DNA from: Natronoglomus mannanivorans | Lineage (GTDB): Archaea > Halobacteriota > Halobacteria > Halobacteriales > Natrialbaceae | Direction of reading: 5' to 3' | Assembly (NCBI GenBank): GCA_025517485.1 | Contig: JAOPKB010000004.1 | Coordinates: 1-64,000, forward strand | DNA length: 64,000 bases | Part shown: piece after piece, positions 43,782-52,935 of the stretch | Layout of the letters: every line of letters begins with the position of its first letter | How positions within the stretch are numbered: position 1 is the first letter of the stretch | Program-made: the position numbers and the translations under genes | The notes under the pieces: model-generated | What the model saw: the letters and a program-made list of their open reading frames with translations, nothing else | What the model was told of the DNA's origin: nothing | Databases searched by the model: none

Positions 43782-44492
43782 ATGGATCTGGACGAGTCGA
43801 CGGTCGTCGTCACCGGTGGCACTCGCGGCATCGGCCGGGCCGTCGCCGAAGCGTTCGCCGCCGAGGGCGCGACGGTAACGATCGGCGCTCGAGACGCCGA
43901 CGCGGTCGAAGAGGCGGTTGCCGACCTCGAGCGAGCGTTCGAGACGACGATCGAGGGCGTTCGAACCGACGTTCGCGACGAGTTCGACTGCGAACGGCTG
44001 GTCGAGACGGCCGCACGCGCCGGTTCCTCGAGCGGGATCGACGTCGTGGTCACCGCAGCCGGTATCTACCACGGCGAGGCGGGACGGACGCCGACCGACG
44101 AAGAATCGTACTCGGCGTTCGACGACCACTGGCGGACGAACGCGCGCGGCGTCTTCGCGACCGTCTCTGAAGCCCTCCCACACCTGACCGAAGGCGCTCG
44201 AATTCTCGTCCCGACGGGCTCGGTCGCCAGCGACGCGAACCCTGGATACGGCTCCTATGCGATCTCCAAAGCCGGCGCCGAAGCCGTCGCACGCGGGTTC
44301 GCCGTCGATACCGAGTACACCGTCGGCTGTCTCGATCCGGGCGTCGTCGCGACCGATCTCTCGGGGGCCGACGGACGCGATCCCGACGAGATCGCCCCGC
44401 TTTTCGTCTGGGCGGCGACCGACGCCGACGCCGAGGAACTGGACGGATCCGTGCTCGGACTGGGCGCGTGGCGACGAGCGACTCGAGCGTGA
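43782..44492 (+). CDS. Short-chain dehydrogenase/reductase
   Basis: A 236-aa SDR. TGGTRGIG is the NAD(P) loop (about 11-18), NxAG appears as TAAGIYHGE, and the catalytic Ser and Tyr-x3-Lys lie in PTGSVAS and GSYAISKAG. It is divergent from crtD over 119 bp. A role in carotenoid or lipid oxidation is possible by position but unproven. It oxidises or reduces a secondary alcohol or ketone. Confidence 0.9.
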   Translation: MDLDESTVVVTGGTRGIGRAVAEAFAAEGATVTIGARDADAVEEAVADLERAFETTIEGVRTDVRDEFDCERLVETAARAGSSSGIDVVVTAAGIYHGEAGRTPTDEESYSAFDDHWRTNARGVFATVSEALPHLTEGARILVPTGSVASDANPGYGSYAISKAGAEAVARGFAVDTEYTVGCLDPGVVATDLSGADGRDPDEIAPLFVWAATDADAEELDGSVLGLGAWRRATRA

Positions 44493-44707
44493 CTCTCGGA
44501 ATTAATACAATTTGTGACACGAAAGTGGCTGTCGTGTTTTGGATCGAGAAAACGAGTTCGACCGGAGATAGAAGACGAACGGTAGATGGACCAATGAGTC
44601 CACAATCGGCTGTTTAGATTCGAGGCGATACCCTCCAATCGAGGGCTCAACTGGACTACTAGTGGACTGTAATTCTCCCTTTCTTACCGATTCTCTGGCA
44701 AGAAAGC

Positions 44708-44713
44708 TTATAC
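44708..44713 (+). promoter_or_regulatory. TATA box for the 106-aa protein
   Basis: CTTATA centred 26 nt before the ATG at 44737, preceded by a run of A and G residues that may be the BRE. The start codon at 44737 is supported by this spacing. Confidence 0.75.
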
Positions 44714-44736
44714 CGGGCTGCTCGGGTTATCGAGAT

Positions 44737-45057
44737 ATGCCACGCAACACATCGACACAGAGCGGCTCCACGAACGACGCCCTCCCGAACCTCGTAACGA
44801 TCGTCGGCCGCGGCGTCCCCTCGAACTTCGAAATCAGCGTCGACGGCGAGATCGAGATGGTCGACGGCGAACCGCTCGAGGAAGCGACGATCGTCTCCGG
44901 CGGCGTCGCCGAGGGAACGGTCGACGCTGGCGTCCGACGGTTCCGATTCTCCGGTCAGATGGCCAACGTCCGACTCGTCGACTGGAACGGTCTCGAGGCC
45001 CCCGACTCGCCGAGCACGCCGACGGTCAACGTGAATTACGGCGTTTCTCAGCGTTAA
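44737..45057 (+). CDS. Conserved hypothetical beta-rich protein (106 aa)
   Basis: A 106-aa protein. A Ser/Thr-rich start (PRNTSTQSGSTND) precedes NLVTIVGRGVPSNFEISVDGEIEMVDG, EATIVSGGVAEGTVDAGVRRFRFSG and ANVRLVDWNG, a beta-strand pattern with many Gly and Asp turns. No Cys, signal or catalytic motif is seen. It has a strong promoter and its own 3' space, so it is probably made at high level. No function is known. Confidence 0.75.
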   Translation: MPRNTSTQSGSTNDALPNLVTIVGRGVPSNFEISVDGEIEMVDGEPLEEATIVSGGVAEGTVDAGVRRFRFSGQMANVRLVDWNGLEAPDSPSTPTVNVNYGVSQR

Positions 45058-45136
45058 TTCCGATCGAATAAGATTCGGTTCTGCGGACCCTCACTCGAGT
45101 GAAACAGCGAGCGCCGTCCCAATCCCGGCGACGGAC

Positions 45137-45694
45137 CTACAGCTCTCGGTCGCTGTCCGGGTTCTCGAGCTCCCACAGCAGTTCCGGCAGGAACGACTCG
45201 AGGTTCTCGACGACTCGCCGTTCGCTGACGTTCAGGCCCTCGCAGTGATCGTGGGCCGAGTCACGAATGTCGACGTGGAGGTCGCCGTCCTCGCGCCAGA
45301 CGCCGAGTGGAAACACCGAACACCGGGTCGGTTTCCAGTCGTCCTCCAAGTGCAGCGAGCAGAGGCCGTCCTCGCGGAGAAAGGCGCAGGCGTGGCCGTC
45401 CTCCGCGACGTGCTCGTCGCGGTCTTTCTCCTCGCGCGTGACGAACGGCTCGCCGCGAAACTGCGTGGTGGTCTCCGAGAGGTTCGCGTGGGCGGCGAGT
45501 TCGATCAGGTCCTGATCGTAGAGCAAGACCCCGTGCTGACAGCACCAGGTGCAGTCGTCGACGCACTCGAAGGTGAGGTCGGGGTCGAACTCGACGATCA
45601 CCTCGCGGTCCGGGTAGACCTCGACGCGCCGGTGGGTAGTCTCCGCGTCTGCGTCTGCATCGGCATCGGCATCGGCATCGGTATCCGCGCTCAC
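45137..45694 (-). CDS. YkgJ-family cysteine-cluster protein
   Basis: A 185-aa protein. The cluster FECVDDCTWCCQHGV (four Cys within about 12 residues), then ACAFLREDGLCSLH and TRCSVFPLG, is the YkgJ/UPF0153 zinc or Fe-S site. The N-terminus is a DADADADADA tail encoded by GCATCG hexamers. It may bind a metal in a regulatory role. GTG 45694 is chosen because the upstream codons collide with the divergent PQQ gene promoter (45747-45783). Confidence 0.83.
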   Translation of the reverse strand: MSADTDADADADADADAETTHRRVEVYPDREVIVEFDPDLTFECVDDCTWCCQHGVLLYDQDLIELAAHANLSETTTQFRGEPFVTREEKDRDEHVAEDGHACAFLREDGLCSLHLEDDWKPTRCSVFPLGVWREDGDLHVDIRDSAHDHCEGLNVSERRVVENLESFLPELLWELENPDSDREL

Positions 45695-45782
45695 GACTCG
45701 AGGGAGGGTCGCGGGCGGGAAGTGCCTTTGCGTTTCGACCGGGACACATATAGCGACCCGATACCAACCACCCCGATAGTCA

Positions 45783-47141
45783 ATGGCTGGCCCTCCTGAT
45801 TCCCGCCGCACAGCGTCCGACGATGGTCGACAGACGAGGCGGTCGATCCTCCGTCGGGCAGGGGCCGTCGGAACGCTCGGTCTCGGTGGACTCGCCGGCT
45901 GCGTGAGCCTCCAGCCGCCACAGACCTACGACCTGACCCAGGACGGGTTCGACCCGGAGATCCTGCCCTACGACGAGACTTACCCGCCGGACGAGGCGGT
46001 GACGATGTTTCGCGGCGGGCTCCGCCGACTCGGTTACTACCCCGACCAGACGGTCCCCGACGCCGTCACCGTCGACTGGCAGTTCCCGATCAACGAGGTC
46101 GGCCACACCGCGGCAAAGTCGACTCCGCGACCGACGCCCGACGGCGAGACGATCCTGATCGCAGCCGACACCGGCCGCGTCCACGCGGTGACACCCGAAG
46201 GCGAGGAGCGCTGGACCGCACAGACGAAAGCGGTCCACCTCGGCATCCACGGCACGCCCGCGATCGCCCACGGCGTCGCCTACATCGGCGGCTACGACGG
46301 CAGACTCTACGCGTTCGACGTCGAGACCGGCGACGAGAAGTGGCGCACTGCGCGGCTGGGTGGCTCGATCGCGATCGGCTCGAGTCCCGCCTACTGGAAC
46401 GGTATCATCTACGTCGTCGCCGAGTACAGCAACCCGGACGCGGGGACGATGTGGGCGATCGACGCCGAGACCGGCCAGCCGCTGTGGAGCGACGACCGCC
46501 TCTGGGGGATGCCCCACCCCTCGACGGCAATCGACCCTGAACGCGAGCGGATGATCACCGCCTCGAACGACGGCGTCTGCTACTGCTGGGAGTTTCCCTC
46601 CCTCGAGTTCGCCTGGGAGTTCCAGACCGGCGGCGAGATCAAGGGGACGACGCCGCTGTACGACGGCAGCGTCTTTCTGGGGTCCTGGGACAATTCGTTC
46701 TATCGCGTCTCGCTCGAGGACGGCACCGAGGAGTGGTCGTTCGAGACCGGCAACATCGTCATGTCGAACGCGGCGATCGATCCGGACGCGGGCGTGGTGT
46801 ACGTCGGAAGCAGCGACCGGTACGTCTACGCGCTCGACACCGACACCGGCGAGGAGCTGTGGTCGACTAACGTTGGCGGTAGCGTCATCGGGTCGCTAAT
46901 CGTCACCGCCGAGACGGTGCTAGTCGGGTCGTACGACACGCATCTGTACGCACTCGACAAGGAGACCGGCGACGAGCGCTGGCGCGTCGAGAATCAGGGC
47001 CACGTCACCAGCGGAGCGTTCCCCCACGACGGCCGGATCTACTACGCCGAACGCGGCGTCTTCTCGAACTACTGGGACGACGACGAGGAGACGGTTCTCG
47101 AGACCCCCGGCAACGCCTACTGTCTGGTTCCCGACGAGTGA
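45783..47141 (+). CDS. PQQ-like beta-propeller lipoprotein
   Basis: A 452-aa lipoprotein. The N-terminus has a twin-arginine-type RRSILRRAGAVG and the lipobox LAGC (Cys near 40). From about 90 to 440 there are six to seven WD-like PQQ blades, each with a Y-V-G/A-S-x-D-x-x-(V/L)-Y-A-L-D repeat (for example VYVGSSDRYVYALDTDTGEELW). No catalytic residues for alcohol dehydrogenase are clear. It may serve as a protein scaffold like BamB. A CATATAG box is about 33 nt upstream. Confidence 0.87.
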   Translation: MAGPPDSRRTASDDGRQTRRSILRRAGAVGTLGLGGLAGCVSLQPPQTYDLTQDGFDPEILPYDETYPPDEAVTMFRGGLRRLGYYPDQTVPDAVTVDWQFPINEVGHTAAKSTPRPTPDGETILIAADTGRVHAVTPEGEERWTAQTKAVHLGIHGTPAIAHGVAYIGGYDGRLYAFDVETGDEKWRTARLGGSIAIGSSPAYWNGIIYVVAEYSNPDAGTMWAIDAETGQPLWSDDRLWGMPHPSTAIDPERERMITASNDGVCYCWEFPSLEFAWEFQTGGEIKGTTPLYDGSVFLGSWDNSFYRVSLEDGTEEWSFETGNIVMSNAAIDPDAGVVYVGSSDRYVYALDTDTGEELWSTNVGGSVIGSLIVTAETVLVGSYDTHLYALDKETGDERWRVENQGHVTSGAFPHDGRIYYAERGVFSNYWDDDEETVLETPGNAYCLVPDE

Positions 47142-47235
47142 GTGTGCAGGTGAGAGTGAGACTCAGTCGACGATCCATTCGAGGCTGACGCTGTTCGCTT
47201 CGGGTCCCGTTTTCGAGACCGATTCGGACTAGCGG

Positions 47236-47421
47236 TCACTCCTCGAGGACGAGATACGTCCGCCCGGCGCGATGCTCGAGGGAGACGCGGTCGGTCGTCA
47301 CGCTGTCGCGGACGTACTCCTGGACGCCGGCGGCGTGCATGTCGGTGACGTCGATACGGCGTCTGTCGGTCGTGTTCTCGTCGTGGTCTTCCTCGTCCTC
47401 CGGCTTCACACACAGGCTCAT
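47236..47421 (-). CDS. Small hypothetical haloarchaeal protein (61 aa)
   Basis: A 61-aa, very acidic and His-containing protein. MSLCVKPEDEEDHDENTTDRRRID is followed by the C-terminal VSLEHRAGRTYLVLEE. The C-terminal LEHRAGRTYLVLEE looks like a beta hairpin. No domain was recognised. The frame extends to 47508 but that part reads through a TATA region. It converges with the PQQ gene and has about 95 bp of 3' space. Confidence 0.55.
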   Translation of the reverse strand: MSLCVKPEDEEDHDENTTDRRRIDVTDMHAAGVQEYVRDSVTTDRVSLEHRAGRTYLVLEE

Positions 47422-47529
47422 ACCTCTCGGTTGGGTGGACAGTACGTCAATCCGACCCGTCCGTGGAGTGAAAGTGAAAGTAGACATCACAGACGCTGTC
47501 GGTTCCAAAATCTATCCGGGACACAACTG

Positions 47530-47535
47530 TATATA
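47530..47535 (+). promoter_or_regulatory. TATA box for the 175-aa membrane protein
   Basis: TATATA centred 28-29 nt before the ATG at 47561, in a short AT-rich island. This fixes a leaderless start at 47561. Confidence 0.78.
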
Positions 47536-47560
47536 CCGCCGCGTCGACGGTGACTGCACG

Positions 47561-48088
47561 ATGATCGCTACGCTCCAATCGGTCCTGACGTCGGCGGTGC
47601 TGATACTGGGACAGGCCGGTCCCGGACCCGCCGTCGACGTCGATCTCGGTACCGGTCTGGCCGGCGGCGCAACCGGGGCCTTCCTGACGACGCTGGTCGT
47701 CGGGCTGGTCATGATCGCGGTCGCACCGACGTACACGGAACGGATGATGGCCTCGCTGCTCGCGGACCCCGTCGAGTCCTTGGTCTACGGGCTCGTCTGT
47801 CTGGTCGTCCTCGTCGTTCTCATCCTCGGGCTCGTGATCACCATCGTCGGTATCCTCGTCGTCGTTCCGCTGGTGTTGCTGGCTGTGCTAGTGTGGGCCA
47901 TCGGCTCCGTCATCGGCTATCTGGCGATCGCAGACCGGCTGGTCGGACGGCGCGACAGCTGGCTGTTGCCCTTGTTGGTCGGTGCGACGATCAACGGCCT
48001 CCTCGCGTTGACCGGAATCGGCGGCCTCGTCGCGTTCGGGATCGGCGCCGCCGGGTTCGGGACGGTAATTCGGTCGTTGCTCGACTGA
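47561..48088 (+). CDS. Four-helix membrane protein (175 aa), hypothetical
   Basis: A 175-aa protein. A possible N-terminal signal helix (TLQSVLTSAVLILG) is followed by a short Gly-rich loop and at least four hydrophobic helices, two of which run together (about 88-130). The end is the Gly-rich IGGLVAFGIGAAGFG. It has the look of small polytopic proteins of unknown role found in haloarchaea. It faces the cobalamin operon's end (10 bp). Confidence 0.75.
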   Translation: MIATLQSVLTSAVLILGQAGPGPAVDVDLGTGLAGGATGAFLTTLVVGLVMIAVAPTYTERMMASLLADPVESLVYGLVCLVVLVVLILGLVITIVGILVVVPLVLLAVLVWAIGSVIGYLAIADRLVGRRDSWLLPLLVGATINGLLALTGIGGLVAFGIGAAGFGTVIRSLLD

Positions 48089-48097
48089 CCCGACTTC

Positions 48098-48592
48098 CTA
48101 TCCGACCCGTTTCACGTCGACGTCGGTTCGGCACTCGCCCGCCTCGAGGACGACCGACTCGACGATCGACTCCCGAGCGCGTTCGCGCCAGGCCTCGAGT
48201 GCTGCTGTGTAGGCCTCACGAATTCGGTCCGGGTCCGAATCCGGCTCGTCTCTCTCGTCTTCGATTTCGCTTTCACTTTCTGTCTCGGCCTCCGGTCGCC
48301 CCGCGTGCTCCTCGAGCGTGGGATACGAATCGACCAGCTCGTCCGCGAGGAAGTCGGCGGGTGCGCAGTGAACCGCTCCGGTGGCCCGCGTGTCGTCGGT
48401 GCGGTAGACGTGGAGCCGAGCGCGCATTCGCCCGTGGAAGGGTGGGGTCACCCGAAGCACTGCGGTGCCGGGGTTCTCCCGCGTGTAGACGAAGGCGTCG
48501 ACGACGTCTTCGGGGGAGACCGCGAGTGAGCGGATCGCCGTCGGGTCCTCACCCTCTCCAGCGCTACTATCTGCGGTCTCGTCCTCGTCCAT
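48098..48592 (-). CDS. Hypothetical last gene of the cobalamin operon (164 aa)
   Basis: A 164-aa protein. It starts MDEDETADS and has a conserved-looking core (AVSPEDVVDAFVYTRENPGTAVLRVTPPFHGRMRARLHVY, then TGAVHCAPADFLAD), followed by an acidic linker and a helical end (REAYTAALEAWRERAR). It lies 26 nt after cbiZ in the same direction and so probably belongs to the cobalamin operon. A link to corrinoid salvage is inferred from location. No family was recognised. Confidence 0.7.
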   Translation of the reverse strand: MDEDETADSSAGEGEDPTAIRSLAVSPEDVVDAFVYTRENPGTAVLRVTPPFHGRMRARLHVYRTDDTRATGAVHCAPADFLADELVDSYPTLEEHAGRPEAETESESEIEDERDEPDSDPDRIREAYTAALEAWRERARESIVESVVLEAGECRTDVDVKRVG

Positions 48593-48618
48593 TACTCGAG
48601 TCGTCGCTCCCGTCGGCC

Positions 48619-49503
48619 TTAGTCCTCGCGCTGGTCGTGACCGTGGTCTCGCTTTCGCTTTCGCTCCCGTTCTCGCTCTCGAGGCCGAACGACTTCCGCA
48701 CGGACGTCAGTCGAGACGCCGTACTTCGCGTCCGCGACCGACTCGGGGATCGACGCGTCCGTCTCACGGCTCTCGTACCGTGACCGAAGCGACGCCCGAA
48801 CCGCCTCGCGCACACAGGCTCGAGTCGCCGCGCCGACGGCGGTCGCGCTGCCGGAGAACTCCGATGGCGGACCGTCCGGATCGTGGCCGACGACGATCGC
48901 ATCCGTCGTCGTTCCCGCAAACCCCGTCTCCGCCAGGAGCGTGGCGGCCTTGGCCTCAGCCGCGACCGCAACCAGATTCGCCAGCGCGCCGGCCTCGAGC
49001 GCTCGTGTCGTCCCGACGACGAGGTTCACCGTTCCGAGTTCGCCTTCCTGATCCGAGTCGTCGTCGGTTCCGCCCTCGAGTCGGCCGTCCGGCAGCGTCC
49101 CGCCCGACGGCTCCATCGGGAGCGCGGCGGGGTTCGAGATCCCCGCAGTCGCGTAGACCGTCACCGGGCCGCAGACGGCGCCGCGGGCGTGCTCGAGGTC
49201 GACGCCGGTCAACAGGACCGGTCCCGACGCCTCGAAGCCGGCCGACTCGAGGCGGTCGGCGACGTAGGCGTCGATCGAGCGGTCGTCACACGCCCATCCC
49301 CCCGGAACGGAAACGTTGTACGCCGCGGGCCCGCTCGAGCGGCCGCCGTTCCAGCCGGTGCTGAGCCACTCGGTTCCGGGTCGGCGGACGCGGAGGATAC
49401 CGTCGGTGCGGGTCGCTTCGAAGCCGGTGGTCCGGGCCTCGTCTTCGCACTCGGCCTCGCCGTCCTCGCCGCCATCGGTCTCGACCCTCGCCTCCTCACT
49501 CAT
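48619..49503 (-). CDS. cbiZ: Adenosylcobinamide amidohydrolase
   Basis: A 294-aa enzyme. GPAAYNVSVPGGW, TGVDLEHARGAVC, ATAGISNPAALP and LVVGTTRALEAGALANLVAVAAEAKAATL match CbiZ. It cuts the aminopropanol arm of adenosylcobinamide to return adenosylcobyric acid, so that exogenous cobinamides can be salvaged. The C-terminus carries an odd basic stretch (RERERERKRKRDH) encoded by a CTTTCG-type hexamer repeat. It overlaps cobD by 8 nt. Confidence 0.92.
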   Translation of the reverse strand: MSEEARVETDGGEDGEAECEDEARTTGFEATRTDGILRVRRPGTEWLSTGWNGGRSSGPAAYNVSVPGGWACDDRSIDAYVADRLESAGFEASGPVLLTGVDLEHARGAVCGPVTVYATAGISNPAALPMEPSGGTLPDGRLEGGTDDDSDQEGELGTVNLVVGTTRALEAGALANLVAVAAEAKAATLLAETGFAGTTTDAIVVGHDPDGPPSEFSGSATAVGAATRACVREAVRASLRSRYESRETDASIPESVADAKYGVSTDVRAEVVRPRERERERKRKRDHGHDQRED

Positions 49504-50557
49504 CGCCGAGCACCTCGAGCAGCCGATCGTTCGCTTCGCGACCTTTCACGGCGACGCGGACGTGGCCGTCCAGTCCGCGGAAGGTTCTGGCGTCCCGGAG
49601 GACGATCCCTCGGTCGCGGGCGTGCTCGAGGAGGGCGTCGACGGCGTCGCCTGCTGTCTCACCTCGCGTGTTCTCGCAGTCTGTAGCCGTCTCCGCTTCG
49701 CTCTCGAGTTCACAGAGCAGATACGGTGCGTCCGATGGAGACACCGTGAACCGTTTTTCGAGACCCTTCCGAAGCCGCTCGCGCTCCGATCGCACTCGCT
49801 CTCGAGTCGTCCGAACGAACGCGTCTTGACGCATACAGTGAGCTCCGACCGCGGCGGCGGGCGTTCCGAGGTTCCACGCCCGACGGGCGGTCTCGAGCGC
49901 CGTTCGAGACTCGCCGGTCGCGACCGCGAACCCGGCGCGCAGCCCCGGGAGTCCGAACAGTTTCGTCAGCGACCGGGCGACGATCACGCCCTCCTGGCCG
50001 GCCATCGATCGCCGGTCGGTGAACCCGAGGAACGCCTCGTCGACGAGCACCGGCGTGTCGCGCTCGCGACAGCGCTCGACGAACGCCTCGAGGGCGTCCG
50101 GTTCGACGACCTCCCCCGTCGGATTGTTCGGCGTACAGACGACCGCGAGCGCGTGGTCGGCCGGATCGATCGCCGTAATCTCGTCGTGCGGAACGAACTG
50201 CGGATCCGCGCCCTGTAACCGAACTTCGCGTGCGTACTCGCCGAAGCTGGGATACGGGACGGCGACGGTGTCACCGGCTTCGACGGTCGCCTCGATCGCC
50301 AGTCTGATCGCCGCCAGTCCGCCGGGTGTCGGGATCACCGCTCGAGGCTGGCAGCCGACGTACTCCCCGGCCGCCTCGCGATAGTCCGGATAGTCGTCGT
50401 CGGGATAGCGGCGGGACGCCTCGAGTGCGTCTCGATACACCGCCTCGACACCGTCCGGGATGCGGGGGTTGATGTTGGCGCTGAAGTCGAGGACCGCGGG
50501 GTCGGTGCTCCCGCCGTGGGGAACGCGGTCTGCGGTTCGAACGGCGTCAGGATCCAC
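49496..50557 (-). CDS. cobD: L-threonine-O-3-phosphate decarboxylase (CobD)
   Basis: A 353-aa PLP enzyme of the histidinol-phosphate aminotransferase type. [14 protein letters not shown] starts the fold, TPNNPTGE and DEAFLGF hold cofactor contacts and the Schiff-base Lys is in [17 protein letters not shown]. It makes the (R)-1-amino-2-propanol phosphate arm of cobalamin. The GTG at 50557 is used. It overlaps the stop of cobT by 11 nt and cbiZ by 8 nt. Confidence 0.92.
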   Translation of the reverse strand: MDPDAVRTADRVPHGGSTDPAVLDFSANINPRIPDGVEAVYRDALEASRRYPDDDYPDYREAAGEYVGCQPRAVIPTPGGLAAIRLAIEATVEAGDTVAVPYPSFGEYAREVRLQGADPQFVPHDEITAIDPADHALAVVCTPNNPTGEVVEPDALEAFVERCRERDTPVLVDEAFLGFTDRRSMAGQEGVIVARSLTKLFGLPGLRAGFAVATGESRTALETARRAWNLGTPAAAVGAHCMRQDAFVRTTRERVRSERERLRKGLEKRFTVSPSDAPYLLCELESEAETATDCENTRGETAGDAVDALLEHARDRGIVLRDARTFRGLDGHVRVAVKGREANDRLLEVLGDE

Positions 50558-51584
50558 GGCTGTCCTCCGTCTCGAGCTCGGTGCGTGTCCGATCGTCGTC
50601 GACGCCGAGTCGCGCACACACCGTTTCGATCCGTTCGCGGACGTCCCCCATCCGACCATCGGGAACCAGCGAGAGCGCGCCGCCCATCCCCACGCCTTCC
50701 TTGGCTTCACCGGCGCAGTAACGGGCCATCGAGACGTGATCCGATCGCTCGAACGCCGGATCCGTCACCTCGATCTCGAGATCGAGTCGATCGCCCACAG
50801 CTTCGAGGTCCACACCCTCGTCGGCCGCGACGAACGAGGTGGTCGTGAGCCGAAGTCGTCCGGAAACACCGGCGTGTCGAAGAACCGCCGCCACCGCGAC
50901 CAGCTGGGTGCCGCCGGCGAGGGTCACCCGCGTTCCACGGTCGAGCGCCCCCGCCGCGACGCCGGCGACGGCCGCCTGCACCGGATCGCCCATCGTTCGG
51001 ATCGCCTCGAGTGGGGTTCCCGCACAGTCTCCCGGCTCGAGACCGCTCGCCTCGAGTCCCCGCTCGACGACCGCCCGCTTTCGCTCGAGCGGGTTCGCGG
51101 GCAGTGAGGAGGAGACGCCGATCGGCTCGCCGAGCGCGGTGGCGACGCCGAGTGCGGTCGTCGTGCCACCGGGGATCGTCTCGCCGATCAGGAGCTCGTC
51201 CTCGTCTTCGGGCAGGCTCGCACCGTACTCGCGGGCGCGTTCGAAGATCGATTCGGCGTCCGGAACCGCCACTGGCTCGCGAATATCGGCACCTGGCGCG
51301 GCCTCGAGATCGACTGTCGGCGCCGCGGTCGGTTTCGCGAGGCCGGCCGCCAGCACCGTCACGTCGAAGCCGACGACCTCCCGAACGGCGCGGGTGATCG
51401 CGGCCGGCGTCGGACAGCCGGTCGGGCTCACGGGCGTCACGGGTGCTATCGCGGGTTCGCCGTAGACCAGGATCTCGGCGTCCGCAGCGGGCGTGTGCAC
51501 CATGACCTCGGGCGCGGCACCGGCGGCGCTGATGCCGTCGACCAGCCCCGTCTCGGTCGTTCCCGCCGCGAGGATCACTCGCAT
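50547..51584 (-). CDS. cobT: CobT-like phosphoribosyltransferase (TIGR00303 family)
   Basis: A 345-aa protein. [23 protein letters not shown] starts the fold. [27 protein letters not shown], and [20 protein letters not shown] match the archaeal TIGR00303 group, the stand-in for CobT. It activates the lower ligand base (dimethylbenzimidazole or adenine) to an alpha-ribotide. It overlaps cobY by 10 nt and cobD by 11 nt. An ATG two codons earlier (51590) is also possible. Confidence 0.88.
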   Translation of the reverse strand: MRVILAAGTTETGLVDGISAAGAAPEVMVHTPAADAEILVYGEPAIAPVTPVSPTGCPTPAAITRAVREVVGFDVTVLAAGLAKPTAAPTVDLEAAPGADIREPVAVPDAESIFERAREYGASLPEDEDELLIGETIPGGTTTALGVATALGEPIGVSSSLPANPLERKRAVVERGLEASGLEPGDCAGTPLEAIRTMGDPVQAAVAGVAAGALDRGTRVTLAGGTQLVAVAAVLRHAGVSGRLRLTTTSFVAADEGVDLEAVGDRLDLEIEVTDPAFERSDHVSMARYCAGEAKEGVGMGGALSLVPDGRMGDVRERIETVCARLGVDDDRTRTELETEDSRGS

Positions 51585-52180
51585 CGGCATCGCTCCTCCG
51601 CGCGGTCGACGTCTATCGGTCGGTTCACGTTGATCGCCAGTCGTGGGTCGTCACTCAGGTATGTCATCTGTCTCTGTGGATCGTTCCCGACGACGTTCAC
51701 GCCGGTCGGTGCGAGTTCGGTGTCGTCGGATTCGGACTCGAGGACCGTCTCACAGCTCACGCCTAGCTGTCGTTTCAGCGCGGCCGGGACGCAGACGGTC
51801 AGCGAGCCGCGGTCGCCGCGACCGCCCATACGGCGCTCGTACTCCTCGAGCACCCGGTCGATCACTTCTCCCTCGAGCAGCGGGAGGTCGGCGGCGACGG
51901 TGAGCACTGGTGGCTCGACCTCCTGGCGCTCGAGGGCGACGCCGAGGTCGGTCACGTATCCCTCGCCGGGCGTCTCGATCGTCGGGAGGACGCCCTCGAG
52001 ATGGGCTCGCGTCTCGGGTGCGTTCGGAGAGACGACCGCGTAGGTCGTCTCGACGCGACTCGCTGCCAGCGCCCGTCGAACCCGGTCGACCATCGCCTCG
52101 CCGGCGATCGGCTGGAGCGGTTTTTCGTGGCTACTCTCGAGTCTGGTTCCCCGTCCGCCACACATCAGGAGAGCGTCCAC
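51575..52180 (-). CDS. cobY: Adenosylcobinamide-phosphate guanylyltransferase
   Basis: A 201-aa nucleotidyltransferase. [22 protein letters not shown] is the GTP loop and [10 protein letters not shown] the metal-binding region. It is the archaeal non-orthologous replacement of CobU that makes adenosylcobinamide-GDP. GTG 52180 gives the family-typical VDALLMCGG; an ATG at 52165 exactly overlaps the cobS stop. It overlaps cobS by 16 nt and cobT by 10 nt. Confidence 0.92.
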   Translation of the reverse strand: MDALLMCGGRGTRLESSHEKPLQPIAGEAMVDRVRRALAASRVETTYAVVSPNAPETRAHLEGVLPTIETPGEGYVTDLGVALERQEVEPPVLTVAADLPLLEGEVIDRVLEEYERRMGGRGDRGSLTVCVPAALKRQLGVSCETVLESESDDTELAPTGVNVVGNDPQRQMTYLSDDPRLAINVNRPIDVDRAEERCRCE

Positions 52181-52935
52181 GCGATCACCCCCACGTGGAG
52201 GCCGACGACGCGGCCGATCTCGTTGGCGGCACCGAAGACGTCGCCGCTCACCCCGCCGAGGTTTCGACGGGCCCACCACCACGGCAGACAGGCACCCGCG
52301 AGCGCACCGCCGAGCGCGACGGCGGCGACGGGGTAGGGCCAGCTGAAGAGGCCGACGGGCAGCGCGATCGCCACCGGAGACACGACACTCGAGGAACCGA
52401 GCGCACCGGTCACCTGCGAGCCAAAGCCCTCGTGACTCGCTGTCCCGAGACACGCCAGCAGGGCCATGCCGAGTTTCGCGCCGACCTCCGCGGCGACCGC
52501 GACGGCGACCGCGACGCCGACGGGGAGGGCGGCCAGTCCGAGACCCGCCAGCGCCAGTCCCGCGACGACCACCGTCACGGCGAACAGCGCACCGACGCCC
52601 GTCGTCGTGTCTTTCAGCACCTCCCGTCGCCGATCCGGGTCTCCGTGGACGACCGCCGCGTCCCCGAGATCGGCCACGCCGTCGAGGTGGTGGATCCCCG
52701 TCAGGAACCCGATCGCGAGGAGGTAGCCGAGCGCAACCGTCGACGCCGGAAGCGTTCCAGCCGCGAGCAACGGGAGCGCGGCCAGCCCGCCGACGAGATA
52801 GCCGACCAGCGGGAAGACGGCGGGCCTCGAGACGAACGCCTCCCAGTCGCCCGCCTGCGTTCCGACTGGGAGCCGCGTGAGGAACGCGGTTCCGCTGCGG
52901 AGCGCGCGCCCGATCGTTCGGAGTCGGTCGGTCAC
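52165..52935 (-). CDS. cobS: Adenosylcobinamide-GDP ribazoletransferase (cobalamin synthase)
   Basis: A 256-aa membrane enzyme with about seven helices. TAFLTRLPVG starts the fold. GIHHLDGVADLGDAAVVHGD and EVLKDTTTGVGAL hold the active-site acidic residues. It joins adenosylcobinamide-GDP with alpha-ribazole phosphate at the membrane. GTG 52935 forms a GTGA overlap with the cbiB stop, so translation is coupled. Confidence 0.93.
   Translation of the reverse strand: MTDRLRTIGRALRSGTAFLTRLPVGTQAGDWEAFVSRPAVFPLVGYLVGGLAALPLLAAGTLPASTVALGYLLAIGFLTGIHHLDGVADLGDAAVVHGDPDRRREVLKDTTTGVGALFAVTVVVAGLALAGLGLAALPVGVAVAVAVAAEVGAKLGMALLACLGTASHEGFGSQVTGALGSSSVVSPVAIALPVGLFSWPYPVAAVALGGALAGACLPWWWARRNLGGVSGDVFGAANEIGRVVGLHVGVIAWTLS

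Noticed and set aside
48780..50218. Long plus-strand frames across cbiZ and cobD
   Set aside because: They are antisense shadows. The minus-strand frames carry the family motifs and overlapping start-stop junctions.
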